Below, piece after piece: positions 45,549 through 55,048 of a DNA stretch of 64,000 nt (position 1 is the stretch's first letter; each line of letters begins with the position of its first letter). Position numbers and translations under genes: made by a program. The notes under the pieces are model-generated. The model worked only from the letters and a program-made list of their open reading frames with translations. It had not been told where the DNA came from and did not search any database. This stretch comes from BRH-c25 sp035627615. GTDB taxonomy: Bacteria; Bacillota; Clostridia; Lutisporales; Lutisporaceae. The stretch lies in contig DASPLL010000053.1 of the NCBI GenBank assembly GCA_035627615.1, forward strand, positions 1 through 64,000, written 5' to 3'.

Positions 45549-46571
45549 TTATTTGCCGTATTTCTCATAGGTTCTGAGAATTATCAATACAGCCTGCTCT
45601 CTGGTGGTAGTTACTTTGGGGTCAACATACCCGTTGCTGCCCTTTATAAAACCGTTCTTACTCATGAATTTTACTGATTCCAATGCCCAGGATGAAATCA
45701 GCTTTTCATCGGTGAACTTCTCAGCTCCCGCTGTACTGAAATCAGCCCCAGGGTTGATTGCCTTAACTGCGCGGTGCATCATGGATGCAACCTGCTCCCT
45801 GTTTGTCAAATCCTTAGGCGCATACTTGCCATTGCCAACCCCGTTTGTTATACCCAGTTCGTAGGCTTTATATATTTCGGGATTTTGTGTATCAGTAAAT
45901 GCATTTAGATCTGAATAGTTCGCTTCCCCTATTATTTTCTCATACATTTTCATTATGACTTCGCATAATTCCTCACGTGTTATTGGTGCACTCATCTTGC
46001 CGCTTATCTTTTCAGTTATAAAGCCATACTCTGCTGCCTTGTCAAGCTCTGTGGTCGCCCATGCACTTGCACCCTCATATGTCTTCTGGTATGCTTCAAT
46101 ACCAATTGAAGCTATGTTCGAATACGGAGAATAAACCGGTTCTGCGGCTATACTGTTTCCATCTGCATCAGTACCTAATGATGAGTAATAGCCAAGCCTG
46201 ACACGAAACTCATAAACATTTGCTTTTATATCAATATCAGCATCGATGCCCATATCTTTGGGATTCATATCGATAACAGGTCCTAAATTGAAGTGAGCAG
46301 CACCAGTAGGCTCCCAACCGCCATTTCCGACTTTACATTCCACTTCATAAAATAAATTGGCTTCATCTTCCGTAATAATTTCAGCTAATACTTTTACAGA
46401 CTCAGTAACCTGCACCTTCAACTGAAAATACGGATATCCGTCATCTTCTGTTTTTAATTCCACGGTAAGGTTTGCTGGAGCTTCAATGGCTTTAACATCA
46501 GTTGGTTCAGCATATACCATGCCGGTAACAACCATTATCATGCATAGTATCATCGCAATAGTCCTTCTCAT
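45549..46571 (-). CDS. Secreted protein with Fn3-like domain and three SLH repeats
   Basis: 340 residues. Signal peptide about 1-21 (ending VYA), an Fn3-like beta-rich domain (about 30-165), and three SLH repeats (about 175-340) with TREEL, TNREQ and TTREQ motifs. The SLH part should bind pyruvylated wall polymer; the Fn3-like part would face out. It is shorter than most S-layer proteins, so it may be an accessory surface protein. It lies just upstream of its frameshifted paralogue and is followed by it on the same strand after 72 bp. An AraC regulator gene is upstream. Confidence 0.9.
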   Translation of the reverse strand: MRRTIAMILCMIMVVTGMVYAEPTDVKAIEAPANLTVELKTEDDGYPYFQLKVQVTESVKVLAEIITEDEANLFYEVECKVGNGGWEPTGAAHFNLGPVIDMNPKDMGIDADIDIKANVYEFRVRLGYYSSLGTDADGNSIAAEPVYSPYSNIASIGIEAYQKTYEGASAWATTELDKAAEYGFITEKISGKMSAPITREELCEVIMKMYEKIIGEANYSDLNAFTDTQNPEIYKAYELGITNGVGNGKYAPKDLTNREQVASMMHRAVKAINPGADFSTAGAEKFTDEKLISSWALESVKFMSKNGFIKGSNGYVDPKVTTTREQAVLIILRTYEKYGK

Positions 46572-46675
46572 CTTGTACTCACTCCTTTTATAGATTTAAA
46601 TACATATTAGCACGCAAGACTGGATTTTAAATTTTAAAAAATGTCATATATTTTTCAAAAAGTCTCTATTTTGTT

Positions 46676-47539
46676 TCATGCCTCCATTTTTTTGAATTCC
46701 GTCGGAGACATGTTTATATTACGCTTAAATACAGTAGCAAAATGCCCGGAGTTGACAAAGCCGCATAACCTTGCAACCTCCTCCATCGAGTTCTCGTTTT
46801 TACTTAATAGTTCTTTCGCTTTCTCCATGCGTATCCCCGTCAAATACTGATATGGAGTCTGCCCTGTGTAGTCCTTAAATACCCGCTTGAAATGACAAGG
46901 GCTTAGGTAGATCAGATTGCAGATATCATTTATGCAGATATTTGCGCTATAATACTCCTGCATAAACTGTATAGCCTTATTGATATATTTGTTATCTTTG
47001 CTTATCTTGCTCTTATTTCCCGCAATATCAGCATTCAAATCCCGTATCAGTTGAAAAACAATCTGTGTACATATACTTTCAATCATTGAAGGAAATGACT
47101 CCCCGTAATTCATCATTTCCTTTTGGAAATTACCGATAATATCCAGAAGCTGTCTGCTGTAAACATTTTGTACCCGTTTGAATACGTAACCTTCTTCGCC
47201 TGCTATTTCTGCGGTTATCTTTCGGAAGAAGTCCTTTTTTATTGCTATGTGCATATATCTCCCTTGCTTTCTGTTGTCACAAGGTACGCCATAAACCTCC
47301 TGCCAGGGTTGAACAGCTATAAAGCTCCCTTTTCTACCTTGATACTCACAGTTATTGATTCTGGTTACAGGAGATTCAGAAAAAAACAGAACAAAATGAT
47401 AATCATCAACACATATTTCTTCTCCAAGAACAAATTCTTCAGGTTCAAAGATAGCTATGTGCTGACAGATGTAGGATTTGGTTCTTGAATACATGTCTTG
47501 CGGTATGCTTTTTACAAAGTAGCTGAAATCCGACTTCAT
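46676..47539 (-). CDS. AraC-family transcriptional regulator
   Basis: 287 residues. The N-terminal 170 form a cupin-like effector domain, followed by the two helix-turn-helix motifs of AraC/XylS at about 195-285 (ICNLIYLSPCHFKRVFKDYTG and EVARLCGFVNSGHFATVFKR, the second near-canonical). It lies 104 bp upstream of the SLH protein gene on the same strand, so that gene may be a target. No effector is evident. Confidence 0.93.
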   Translation of the reverse strand: MKSDFSYFVKSIPQDMYSRTKSYICQHIAIFEPEEFVLGEEICVDDYHFVLFFSESPVTRINNCEYQGRKGSFIAVQPWQEVYGVPCDNRKQGRYMHIAIKKDFFRKITAEIAGEEGYVFKRVQNVYSRQLLDIIGNFQKEMMNYGESFPSMIESICTQIVFQLIRDLNADIAGNKSKISKDNKYINKAIQFMQEYYSANICINDICNLIYLSPCHFKRVFKDYTGQTPYQYLTGIRMEKAKELLSKNENSMEEVARLCGFVNSGHFATVFKRNINMSPTEFKKMEA

Positions 47540-47747
47540 ATACTCCCCCCATTAATTAAGATGATTTACTGCTGAAAATTCATCTTTCGAGATTTGTATT
47601 GCTTATTTCGACGTACACCGCGCAACTCCTTCCGGCTCTATAAAACGATCTCATTTTACATTCCCTTAAATATTATGATATGTTAAGAAAGCACTCCCCT
47701 GTAAAAGCCTTAATATCATTTATAGCTTCCATCCTAGTACATCCTGT

Positions 47748-47775
47748 AAAACAGTGGGGACTGTCCCTGCTGTTT
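47748..47775 (-). terminator. Terminator after the efflux operon, GGGAC/GTCCC type
   Basis: AAACAGTGGGGAC (47748-47760 and on) pairs with GTCCCTGCTGTTT (47763-47775) with two mismatches, directly beyond the ATPase stop. It is another member of the hairpin family. The rest of 47540-47747 shows no gene. Confidence 0.65.
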
Positions 47776-47781
47776 ATTATG

Positions 47782-48510
47782 CTATGCCTTTGATTGAAAT
47801 CCTTTTAACCATTCATCCAGTTCCCTTTCGCGGTCTGCACCCATCGAGAATTCCTTACAGGCGGCAATCTGTCCATCCCTGATATAGAGTACTTTCCTTG
47901 CTTTGGCAGCGACACGCGGATCATGGGTAACAGTCATAATGGTCATTCCATCACGATTTAAATCTTCCAGGATTGCCAATACCTGGTCCGTGGCGCCGGA
48001 ATTCAGAGCTCCTGTCGGTTCATCCAAAAACAGGATTTCAGGATTATTGATCATGGCACGGCAAATAGAAGCCCGTTGCAGCTGTCCGCCGGAAACTTCC
48101 CGAATATCACGTTCTCCGATTCCTTCGATTTCCATCCGCTTCATTAATTCCGATGCACGTTTCCTTATGTCATCCGCCGGTTCTTTTTTTGCTACAAGAC
48201 CGGGCAGCGTAATATTATCAAAGACTGAAAGGTTCTTTAACATCTGTGCATTCTGAAATACAAATCCCATTTTGGTCAGCCGGAATCCGGATAATTCATC
48301 CTCCTGCATTTCGGATATGTTTATTCCTTCAAACAATACCCTGCCATAACTTATACTGTCCATTCCGCTGATACTGTAGAGAAGCGTTGACTTGCCGGAA
48401 CCGGAAGGTCCCATAACCGCAACGAAATCTCCCTTTGTGATTTCAAAAGTTATGTCATGCAAAGCTTTAGTATTTTTAAATGACTTACTGATCTTTTCAA
48501 CTTTTATCAT
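47782..48510 (-). CDS. MacB/LolD-type ABC ATPase
   Basis: About 242 residues. Walker A GPSGSGKST, signature VSGGQLQRASICRAM, Walker B EILFLDEPTGALN and the H-loop TVTHDPRV are intact. I chose the ATG at 48508-48510 (MIKVEKISK) with GAGGAG 8 nt upstream. It is 11 bp after the FtsX-type permease. The pair belongs to the class of mechanotransmitting or export ABC systems that handle antimicrobial peptides, lipoproteins or macrolides. Confidence 0.92.
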   Translation of the reverse strand: MIKVEKISKSFKNTKALHDITFEITKGDFVAVMGPSGSGKSTLLYSISGMDSISYGRVLFEGINISEMQEDELSGFRLTKMGFVFQNAQMLKNLSVFDNITLPGLVAKKEPADDIRKRASELMKRMEIEGIGERDIREVSGGQLQRASICRAMINNPEILFLDEPTGALNSGATDQVLAILEDLNRDGMTIMTVTHDPRVAAKARKVLYIRDGQIAACKEFSMGADRERELDEWLKGFQSKA

Positions 48511-48521
48511 GGCTCGACTCC

Positions 48522-50852
48522 TCATTCCATTATTTGATCTCTGATATGATATTTCCTGATAACTTTAGTTCCCGCAACCACTGTGATGAATACTGCAAAC
48601 AGCTGCGCTGCCGGGCATAGCAGATAGGCCTCAACCGGTTCAACCAACATCGTTATTTTTGATGCGCCCATAGAAGAAAGCATCCATCCGAAAACAGCTT
48701 CTCCCAGAAAGTTCGCGAGGACCGTTCCGATAACGATTGCCGCGAGTTGAATCGTAAGAATCCGTATTCCAAACTGTATCCTGATGTCCCGGTTTGAAAA
48801 GCCGATTGCTTTCTTAATTGCGATTGCACTGTGTTCCCTCGCTGTGACAAGCTGCAAAATCATCACGGTAATCAGCATGCTAAGAAGCAGTGAAAGTACG
48901 ATGGCTGCACCTTCCACCAGGCTCATGTTATCCGTAATACCCCCAAGGGTCTGGGTCACAAACTCACTGACCGGAGTTATTTTGCTGTCTGTCAGAATAA
49001 TTCTCAACTGATCCGTCTTTTCCTCAATGGTGACACCATCGCGGACATCCAAATAAATAATATAGACTTCCACATCATTTTCGTCAAAATCAATTACTGC
49101 TTTGGCAGTCTTGCCACCGTAGGTAATATCCTGATAAATACCACAGACGGTAAACAAAAGTTCTTCACCCTTGTAGAATACCGTCAGAGAATCGCCAACT
49201 TTTTTTCCTAATTCCGAAGCATTCAGGTAAGAGAGCGCCATATCTTTACTGTCTTCCGGTGCGCTTCCCTCAAGATACTCCAATGGAAAAACAGATTCAT
49301 CACCATTTTCCACACGGATGTATTCCCATTCCCCAGACCCATTCTCTAACTGTACGTAACCATTCCGGTAAATTGCATACTTCTCAATTTCTGAATCATT
49401 CTCCAGATAGGATAGAGCGGCATTTTTCTGTTCCGCCAGTTTCTCGCTGTACTGGATATCAATACGAATATCGCTTTCTCCTACACCCATATAAGTAATG
49501 AAAGATGGATTTTCAATCGTATTCTTCATATTCAACGGAAGCAGAATCAAAAATGACGAAAATACAAATACGAAAAAGATAACGGAATATTCCTTCCATT
49601 TACATTTAAGTTCACCCAAGGCTATCGTAAGGTTGCGATGTTTCAATCCTGTGTCAGGTAAAGAATAGTGACCTTCCTTCTTTGTCTTCTCTTCTCCACG
49701 CATCAGTTCCATAACAGTACTTTTCAGACTCCTGCGGAGATTTATGCGGCATCCCAGCATTACAACCAGGCAGAGCAGAATTATCCCGATGAAAGGAAAT
49801 ACCCATTTCATCCACTCAACCGTACCATATCCGCAGTACATAATAACCGAGGATGAAAAGAAATTTCCAAACGGAATGGCTGCCAGATAACCTATCACTC
49901 CCGCTACCAGCACAAGCATTATATATTTCATCTGATATAACTTCTCAATTGCTTTTCGCGGAAATCCAATTGCTTTCATTTCCCCAATGGTATAATTCTC
50001 TTCTGCCATGGTTGCCCGAATAATATAGGATAAACACAGGACTGCCATCATTATTAAAAGAATACTGATTGCGATGATTATGAATGCTACCAGGCCATAA
50101 GAAAGATTATTCAGCATAGTAAGTAAGCGGCCTGTTACCGCAACACCATTGGAAGGCATGCCAGCATCCATATAATCCTTCTCCAAAACCGCCGCAGATG
50201 CGCCACCCTCTAAAAGGAATTCAAAACAATATTCCCATTCTCCCATGTTAAGACTTATTTCATCAAGATCTGTCTGACTGATTAAGAAACGCTTCGAGGA
50301 TGTGAGTGCCGCGTTCATCTGTGAGTCACGAATTATTGTTGATACAGTCAGCTCCTTATGGTAATCACCTTCATGCAATGTAATGACATCTCCGACCTCT
50401 ATACCAAGCTCCTCAGCATAATAAACAGGAACCCCGATTTCTCCATTCTGAACAACAGCAATTTCATTATCCATATTAAGGAGTAAATCAAATCCTTCAT
50501 TCTGAATAACGAATCCGTTATCCATCAGACACTTCTCCAGTGTTTCACCCTGATAAATAATATTTGAATTGCTGATATTAAGCATCTTGACTATCAGGGA
50601 ATCCTTAATATAGTCATGGGTTTCCACAAAGTTCCCAAAGGCTTCCTCATCATACGTTCCCTTATGCATCTGCAGGTAATCGGGCGGCACTGCCAGTTCA
50701 TTCAACCCATTCAGTGAAGATATCATTGTACCTGCCACCCTTAAGCCGCCGGCCAGCAAAAGGGCTGAAAGGATCAGGAATACAGCCAGTGCAGTTGTAA
50801 TTGCCCTGTTTCTCTTAAAGTCCTTCCGGACAAGACTCAGCAATAGTTTCAT
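48522..50852 (-). CDS. FtsX/MacB-type ABC permease with two FtsX domains
   Basis: 776 residues. An N-terminal helix, a large extracytoplasmic domain (about 40-230), FtsX membrane blocks (about 250-380 and 650-770) and a second extracytoplasmic part lie between. This two-block form is typical of large BceB-like or macrolide/peptide exporters. Its ATG overlaps the end of the MFS gene by 38 bp, so the two are translationally coupled. It works with the downstream ATPase. The substrate is unknown. Confidence 0.9.
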   Translation of the reverse strand: MKLLLSLVRKDFKRNRAITTALAVFLILSALLLAGGLRVAGTMISSLNGLNELAVPPDYLQMHKGTYDEEAFGNFVETHDYIKDSLIVKMLNISNSNIIYQGETLEKCLMDNGFVIQNEGFDLLLNMDNEIAVVQNGEIGVPVYYAEELGIEVGDVITLHEGDYHKELTVSTIIRDSQMNAALTSSKRFLISQTDLDEISLNMGEWEYCFEFLLEGGASAAVLEKDYMDAGMPSNGVAVTGRLLTMLNNLSYGLVAFIIIAISILLIMMAVLCLSYIIRATMAEENYTIGEMKAIGFPRKAIEKLYQMKYIMLVLVAGVIGYLAAIPFGNFFSSSVIMYCGYGTVEWMKWVFPFIGIILLCLVVMLGCRINLRRSLKSTVMELMRGEEKTKKEGHYSLPDTGLKHRNLTIALGELKCKWKEYSVIFFVFVFSSFLILLPLNMKNTIENPSFITYMGVGESDIRIDIQYSEKLAEQKNAALSYLENDSEIEKYAIYRNGYVQLENGSGEWEYIRVENGDESVFPLEYLEGSAPEDSKDMALSYLNASELGKKVGDSLTVFYKGEELLFTVCGIYQDITYGGKTAKAVIDFDENDVEVYIIYLDVRDGVTIEEKTDQLRIILTDSKITPVSEFVTQTLGGITDNMSLVEGAAIVLSLLLSMLITVMILQLVTAREHSAIAIKKAIGFSNRDIRIQFGIRILTIQLAAIVIGTVLANFLGEAVFGWMLSSMGASKITMLVEPVEAYLLCPAAQLFAVFITVVAGTKVIRKYHIRDQIME

Positions 50853-52173
50853 TCTTACTTATTCTCCTCTCCAACGTTTTTACACTTTTCAGTCCGGAAA
50901 CAGCAATTCCGACAATTGCCAGTACCATGCCTGCGATCAATATCAGCAGCGCAATTCCTCTTCCCTCACCGGCACCGATTACTTTTCCGATTTTTATCGC
51001 GAATAAACTGCTGCCGCACATAAACGGCTCAAAAACATAATCAGAAAGGGCTCCGGACAATATATAAGCAAAAATGTAACCCATCTGAGTAATAAAGCTT
51101 ATCAAACCAAAAGCGCGCCCCTGCACTTCATTGACAAGATTCTTACGTATCAGGACTTCTGCCCCAATCTGGACAGCCGGCATAAATACAAACATCATGA
51201 ATCCAAATACTGCAATCAAAAACAGATTTTCCTTAATCCCCATCAGCGCAAAAAAGATTCCGCAGCCGAATAATCCGAGAGAAAGCATCCTCACATAAGA
51301 TTTTATATTCTTCATGCAGCTTATTACGATACTTCCGGCCATCATGCCCATTGCACTGACTGTCGCAAGAATACCGAGTTCTGTTTCACCTGCAAAAGCA
51401 AGTATGAGCGGCTTACTTAAAATTTGTACGAAACCAAGGCAGAATACTGCGATCGTCATAATCACAATCATTGCCACAATGCCGCTTTTTCCACGTATTG
51501 CAGCAATTCCTTCCTTCATTTCCTTGCGGAATCTCAAACCGGCATCTTCCCTGCGTTTCGTAACCATGCCTTTCTTCACAGCCGCAATAATAAATACCGT
51601 TGTAAAGAAAGTAAGAATATCGATAATAATCAGGGTACTGACAGTCGTAATCTGCAGCAATAATCCCGCAATAGCCGGGGAGATCAAAAGTTTGGCATTG
51701 TTTGCAAGTTGAACCATTCCGCCCGCCTTGGCAAAGTCTTCTTCCGATAATAAATCCGTAATGGTTGCCTTAAATGCCGGTTCCATCAAAGCCGTAAATA
51801 ACGAACTGACGCCTACACCTACGCAGATTACCGCAAGTGAAGGATTTGCGCTCATAAGGTCGACGAGGCATATAACCAATCCCAGACCGGAAAACAATTC
51901 TCCGAGAATCATCATCATCCTTCTATCATAATGATCCGCCAGAACGCCTCCTAAAGGCGCCAGAAGAATGGACGGCAGGAATGCACAAATGCTGACAATG
52001 GCCGTAGCCATAACAGATCCTGTCAAAGCCAGTACATAGATCGCAAGACTAAATTCCGTTAATCCGCTGCCGATACTTGATATCAGCTGGCCGGCCACCA
52101 GTATCGTAAACTTCTTCATTGCCTTATTCCTACTTTTTGTTGACCTGTTTTGTATTACCTCACGTTGATTCAT
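50815..52173 (-). CDS. MFS efflux transporter (macrolide-efflux-like, DHA3 type)
   Basis: 452 residues, twelve membrane helices, with the loop motif GGVLADHYDRRMMM between helices 2 and 3, as in MFS drug exporters. It begins an operon with the FtsX permease and ATPase, all under a promoter that carries a TetR-type operator. The ATG has AAGGGGTG upstream. Drug or toxin efflux is the likely role. Confidence 0.9.
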   Translation of the reverse strand: MNQREVIQNRSTKSRNKAMKKFTILVAGQLISSIGSGLTEFSLAIYVLALTGSVMATAIVSICAFLPSILLAPLGGVLADHYDRRMMMILGELFSGLGLVICLVDLMSANPSLAVICVGVGVSSLFTALMEPAFKATITDLLSEEDFAKAGGMVQLANNAKLLISPAIAGLLLQITTVSTLIIIDILTFFTTVFIIAAVKKGMVTKRREDAGLRFRKEMKEGIAAIRGKSGIVAMIVIMTIAVFCLGFVQILSKPLILAFAGETELGILATVSAMGMMAGSIVISCMKNIKSYVRMLSLGLFGCGIFFALMGIKENLFLIAVFGFMMFVFMPAVQIGAEVLIRKNLVNEVQGRAFGLISFITQMGYIFAYILSGALSDYVFEPFMCGSSLFAIKIGKVIGAGEGRGIALLILIAGMVLAIVGIAVSGLKSVKTLERRISKNETIAESCPEGL

Positions 52174-52202
52174 TGTTACACCCCTTAAACCTTAATAAGC
52201 CC

Positions 52203-52231
52203 TGTATAATATTCATACCTTCAACTGTAAA
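52203..52231 (-). promoter_or_regulatory. Promoter of the efflux operon
   Basis: On the minus strand TTTACA (52231-52226) and TATACA (52208-52203) are 17 bp apart, 30 bp before the MFS start. The TetR-type operator (52250-52270) lies just upstream of the -35 box. Confidence 0.6.
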
Positions 52232-52249
52232 TTATTCTTTCCGTCTCTT

Positions 52250-52270
52250 GTATCGACCATCGGTCGGTTC
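52250..52270. promoter_or_regulatory. TetR-type operator upstream of the MFS gene
   Basis: Core CGACC-ATC-GGTCG (52254-52266) shares GACC-N-TC-GGTCG with the site at 52932. It lies between tetR and the MFS promoter. Confidence 0.65.
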
Positions 52271-52287
52271 ATGGGCAAAAAAAATTC

Positions 52288-52917
52288 TTACATCTGTCCG
52301 AACATCCGTATAAATTCTTTAAGCTCTCCTTCTTTTGTCCCCAGCATTCTCTCTGCATTACATAAAAATGCTTGTATTTTCCTTGGATAATCCTCCATTT
52401 TCCATTCGAAAACATCGCAATCAAACATCATATGTCCCAACAATAAAATGGATTCTATGCATTCAGTCGGATACTCCATATGGAAAACATCCCGGTCAAT
52501 GCCTTCTAAAACAGGTTCCTGCAAAACCGGGGTCATACGCTTAAGCATTGCCCTTAAATATAACCGTTCCAGCTTTGCATTCTCAACCTTATGAAGTTCT
52601 TCCTTTATCTCATCCGATCCCTCGAACTCCGGAGCCTGTGCCATTATCGCCATCATAATACGATTCACCAAAGGAATGGATTTATCCTTCAGGATCTTCT
52701 CTGCCCTCCTTGCTCCTTCTTCAACGATATCAAGGATGATTGCCTCCAGTACTTCTTCCTTGGAAGCAAAATAATAGTAAAAGGTGCCTTTTGCTATATC
52801 CACAATCTTCAGGATATCGTTAACAGAAGTCTGTTCATAACCTTTCCTGACGAATAATTCCCGCGCTGCAACCAGAATCTCCCGTCTTCGTACTTCACCT
52901 TCCTTGACTGTTTTCAT
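52288..52917 (-). CDS. TetR/AcrR-family repressor
   Basis: About 209 residues. The N-terminal helix-turn-helix is typical (ILVAARELFVRKGYEQTSVNDI, then KGTFYYYFASKEEVL), and the C-terminal part is the variable ligand-binding domain. The start is the ATG at 52915-52917, because GAGGTG lies 6 nt upstream; the longer frame to 52929 begins before that site. Matching operators lie in front of this gene and in front of the MFS gene, so it probably represses itself and the efflux operon. Confidence 0.93.
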   Translation of the reverse strand: MKTVKEGEVRRREILVAARELFVRKGYEQTSVNDILKIVDIAKGTFYYYFASKEEVLEAIILDIVEEGARRAEKILKDKSIPLVNRIMMAIMAQAPEFEGSDEIKEELHKVENAKLERLYLRAMLKRMTPVLQEPVLEGIDRDVFHMEYPTECIESILLLGHMMFDCDVFEWKMEDYPRKIQAFLCNAERMLGTKEGELKEFIRMFGQM

Positions 52918-52931
52918 AACACACCTCATTT

Positions 52932-52952
52932 CTATAGACCGTCGGTCGATAG
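52932..52952. promoter_or_regulatory. TetR-type operator upstream of tetR
   Basis: Arms CTATAGACCG and CGGTCGATAG match with one mismatch around a central T (52932-52952). The GACCGTCGGTC core is shared with the site at 52250-52270. Confidence 0.7.
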
Positions 52953-53273
52953 AATCATAATAAACCTACTAGAAGAAAATGTCAAGCTTTTTTTGAAATA
53001 AAAAGCAGAAAGAAACCGTCCCTATTGCTTTAAGTAATCCTGGAAGGCGCAGTAAAAATTTTTCTTAAGTTTTACACAAAAAATGCATATGAATAAATGG
53101 TTTCAAAGGCTGATTTTTAAAGGGGTCGGGTCATGTAACGACTCCTTTTTCCATTTTATATTTTTTTTATGCGTAGAATATAAAATTAAAATTGGTGCGC
53201 AATTTCGATTTTTCTGTAGAGTGATTCTTGGTTTACAGCTTGAAAGCAAAATATGAAAGTAAAGTGACCTGGT
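52953..53273. other. Intergenic region between tetR and the subtilase-like gene
   Basis: No convincing gene is present. It holds a decayed copy of the GGGAC/GTCCC hairpin (AAAGCA 53002-53007, ACCGTCCC, TGCTTT 53026-53031) and a terminator-like hairpin at 53119-53150. A 55-codon frame at 53090 has no ribosome binding site. Confidence 0.5.
53119..53150 (+). terminator. Hairpin with T-run upstream of the subtilase-like gene
   Basis: AAAGGGGTCG (53119-53128) and CGACTCCTTT (53139-53148) pair with one mismatch and T residues follow. It lies about 125 bp before the gene start, so it could be a leader attenuator or the end of a lost gene. Confidence 0.55.
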
Positions 53274-55028
53274 ATGAGAAAAATTCTCTCTGCATTTTTG
53301 GCCTTTGCCTTAGTTTTGACCATGCTCCCCGCCCGGATGGCGGCAGCGCCTGTAAACGGCGCAATTACGCAGGCAGCGCTCCCGGCCGTCGGGTCTGGTC
53401 TTTGGGAGCTGCAGATACCGGCAAGGGTCGACGATGCCGTGATTGTGGCCGTTATCGACACGGGAGTGGATTACACCAACAAGGACCTGGCAGATATAAT
53501 GCTGACAGTCGGCGGCACCGTAAAGGGTTACAACGCCATAACAAAGCAGGAATCGGGATTTATGGATGATTCGTCCGACAGCCACGGAACAATGACGGCC
53601 GGAGTTATCGTGACCGAAGTGGAAAAGATAAGAAAAGAGGCCGGAGAGGACCCCGGCTCCGGCGTGAAGATCATGCCGGTCAAGGCCCTGGATGCAAACG
53701 GCACCTCGCTGGCTGCGGCACGTGTTTCAGGCGAGGAAGCGGCGAAGCTCTATACCGCGAGGACGGCGTCGGGTTCTGGATTTACAGTAGCGGAGGCAGT
53801 TTACGCCCCCGGTGAAGAGGGCAGTGGAGGTGACGGCAGCGGTCAAAGCGGACAGCGCAACCAAAGCAGCCTGGGCATCCAGAGCAGCGTAAGTACCGTT
53901 ACCTGGCCTGTCTGGCCCGATGGCACCCTGGTGGGGACGCAGAACCTGGATATCACATCGCTGACCATGGTATGGGGTCCGGCCCAGGACGATGTGGCGG
54001 TAGATTATTATGAGATCAAAGTTTACCGTGAGGATGAGCCTGAACCTATCCTCACAGTACAAACCAGTGAAACAAGCTACGACTTTACCGGGCTTACCCC
54101 CGGCACCCGGTACATATTCTATTTACAGGCCTTTGATGAAGAAGGCGATTGTTCATCCATATTACCGCTGCTCGTAACCACTATTCCGGCGCCTGGCAGC
54201 GCTCCTCCTTCCTGGCCTGTTGGAAGCACCCTTGCTTCCGTCCAGACGACCCCTACCACAGTCACTCTGAACTGGACCCAGGCCCAGGACGACCTGGAAG
54301 TGACCGGTTACAGGATATATCAGGACGGTGAGCTTATCCAGACGGTGGCAGGCTCGGTGTATGAGACGACAGTTCTGGGGCTTATACCCTCCACCGACTA
54401 CCATTTCCAGGTCCAGGCCGGGGATGCGGACGGCCGGTGGACAACCGGCGGTCCGGAGGTTACAGTCCGCACCATACAGGGCACGTCCATGCTGATGCTT
54501 AATGCTCCCCGGAGAAATATTAACGGCTCGCTGTATATGGGCGATACTGTGAAGCTGGAGTTGATTTCCACCGAAACAGGTCTTCATCCGGAGGTTACAG
54601 TTTCATTTAAGAGATGGAACGATGAGCGCAGCGCCATAGAAGATGGCTCTGCAACTGTTAGCCTTGCGGAAATCCAGCCTGGCAGCCGGGTGTATTCGGC
54701 AGACTTTACCCTGACTGAAGGTATATGCAAAATAATATCGCTGGAGGCACAAGTGTCACCGGGGGTATCAAGTACTGCACAGGTGGACTGTAATGTGGCA
54801 GGCAGGCTGAAAATCCTGTTTCCACAGCCTTCCGGCCTATCTGAACAGGAAGCTGCAAGGTTCGGCGATATAATCGAAGATTCTCATGTGTCCCTGAACG
54901 GCATCCTTGTGCCCAGTCCCTCGGCTCCTGGCATATTCCTGGTGGAGGGCCTGGAAACGGGCTGGAAACCAGCTTCACATATCAATATGAAGCAAATCAG
55001 TTACCCAGTTGTCTTAAGGTCCAGGTAG
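53274..55028 (+). CDS. Surface subtilase-like protein, N-terminal part of a frameshifted gene
   Basis: 584 residues. A signal peptide (about 1-25) leads into a subtilisin domain with Asp62 (VAVIDTGVD) and His104 (DSHGTMTAG). After MPVKALDANG the sequence jumps directly to GTSLAAARVSG (Ser145), so about 100 or more residues, including the oxyanion Asn, are missing. Two Fn3 repeats follow (about 206-300 and 309-402), both starting WPVG or WPVW. The frame stops at 55028, while the coding sense continues in the next frame, giving CLKVQVVDAGKKPVQGA directly before the 55049 frame. The protein would be secreted, but protease activity is doubtful. Base composition is GC-richer than the surroundings. 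Confidence 0.8.
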   Translation: MRKILSAFLAFALVLTMLPARMAAAPVNGAITQAALPAVGSGLWELQIPARVDDAVIVAVIDTGVDYTNKDLADIMLTVGGTVKGYNAITKQESGFMDDSSDSHGTMTAGVIVTEVEKIRKEAGEDPGSGVKIMPVKALDANGTSLAAARVSGEEAAKLYTARTASGSGFTVAEAVYAPGEEGSGGDGSGQSGQRNQSSLGIQSSVSTVTWPVWPDGTLVGTQNLDITSLTMVWGPAQDDVAVDYYEIKVYREDEPEPILTVQTSETSYDFTGLTPGTRYIFYLQAFDEEGDCSSILPLLVTTIPAPGSAPPSWPVGSTLASVQTTPTTVTLNWTQAQDDLEVTGYRIYQDGELIQTVAGSVYETTVLGLIPSTDYHFQVQAGDADGRWTTGGPEVTVRTIQGTSMLMLNAPRRNINGSLYMGDTVKLELISTETGLHPEVTVSFKRWNDERSAIEDGSATVSLAEIQPGSRVYSADFTLTEGICKIISLEAQVSPGVSSTAQVDCNVAGRLKILFPQPSGLSEQEAARFGDIIEDSHVSLNGILVPSPSAPGIFLVEGLETGWKPASHINMKQISYPVVLRSR

Positions 55029-55048
55029 TTGATGCCGGTAAAAAGCCA

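Noticed and set aside
53090..53257. 55-codon plus-strand frame before the subtilase-like gene
   Set aside because: No ribosome site and it spans a hairpin with a T-run; likely chance.
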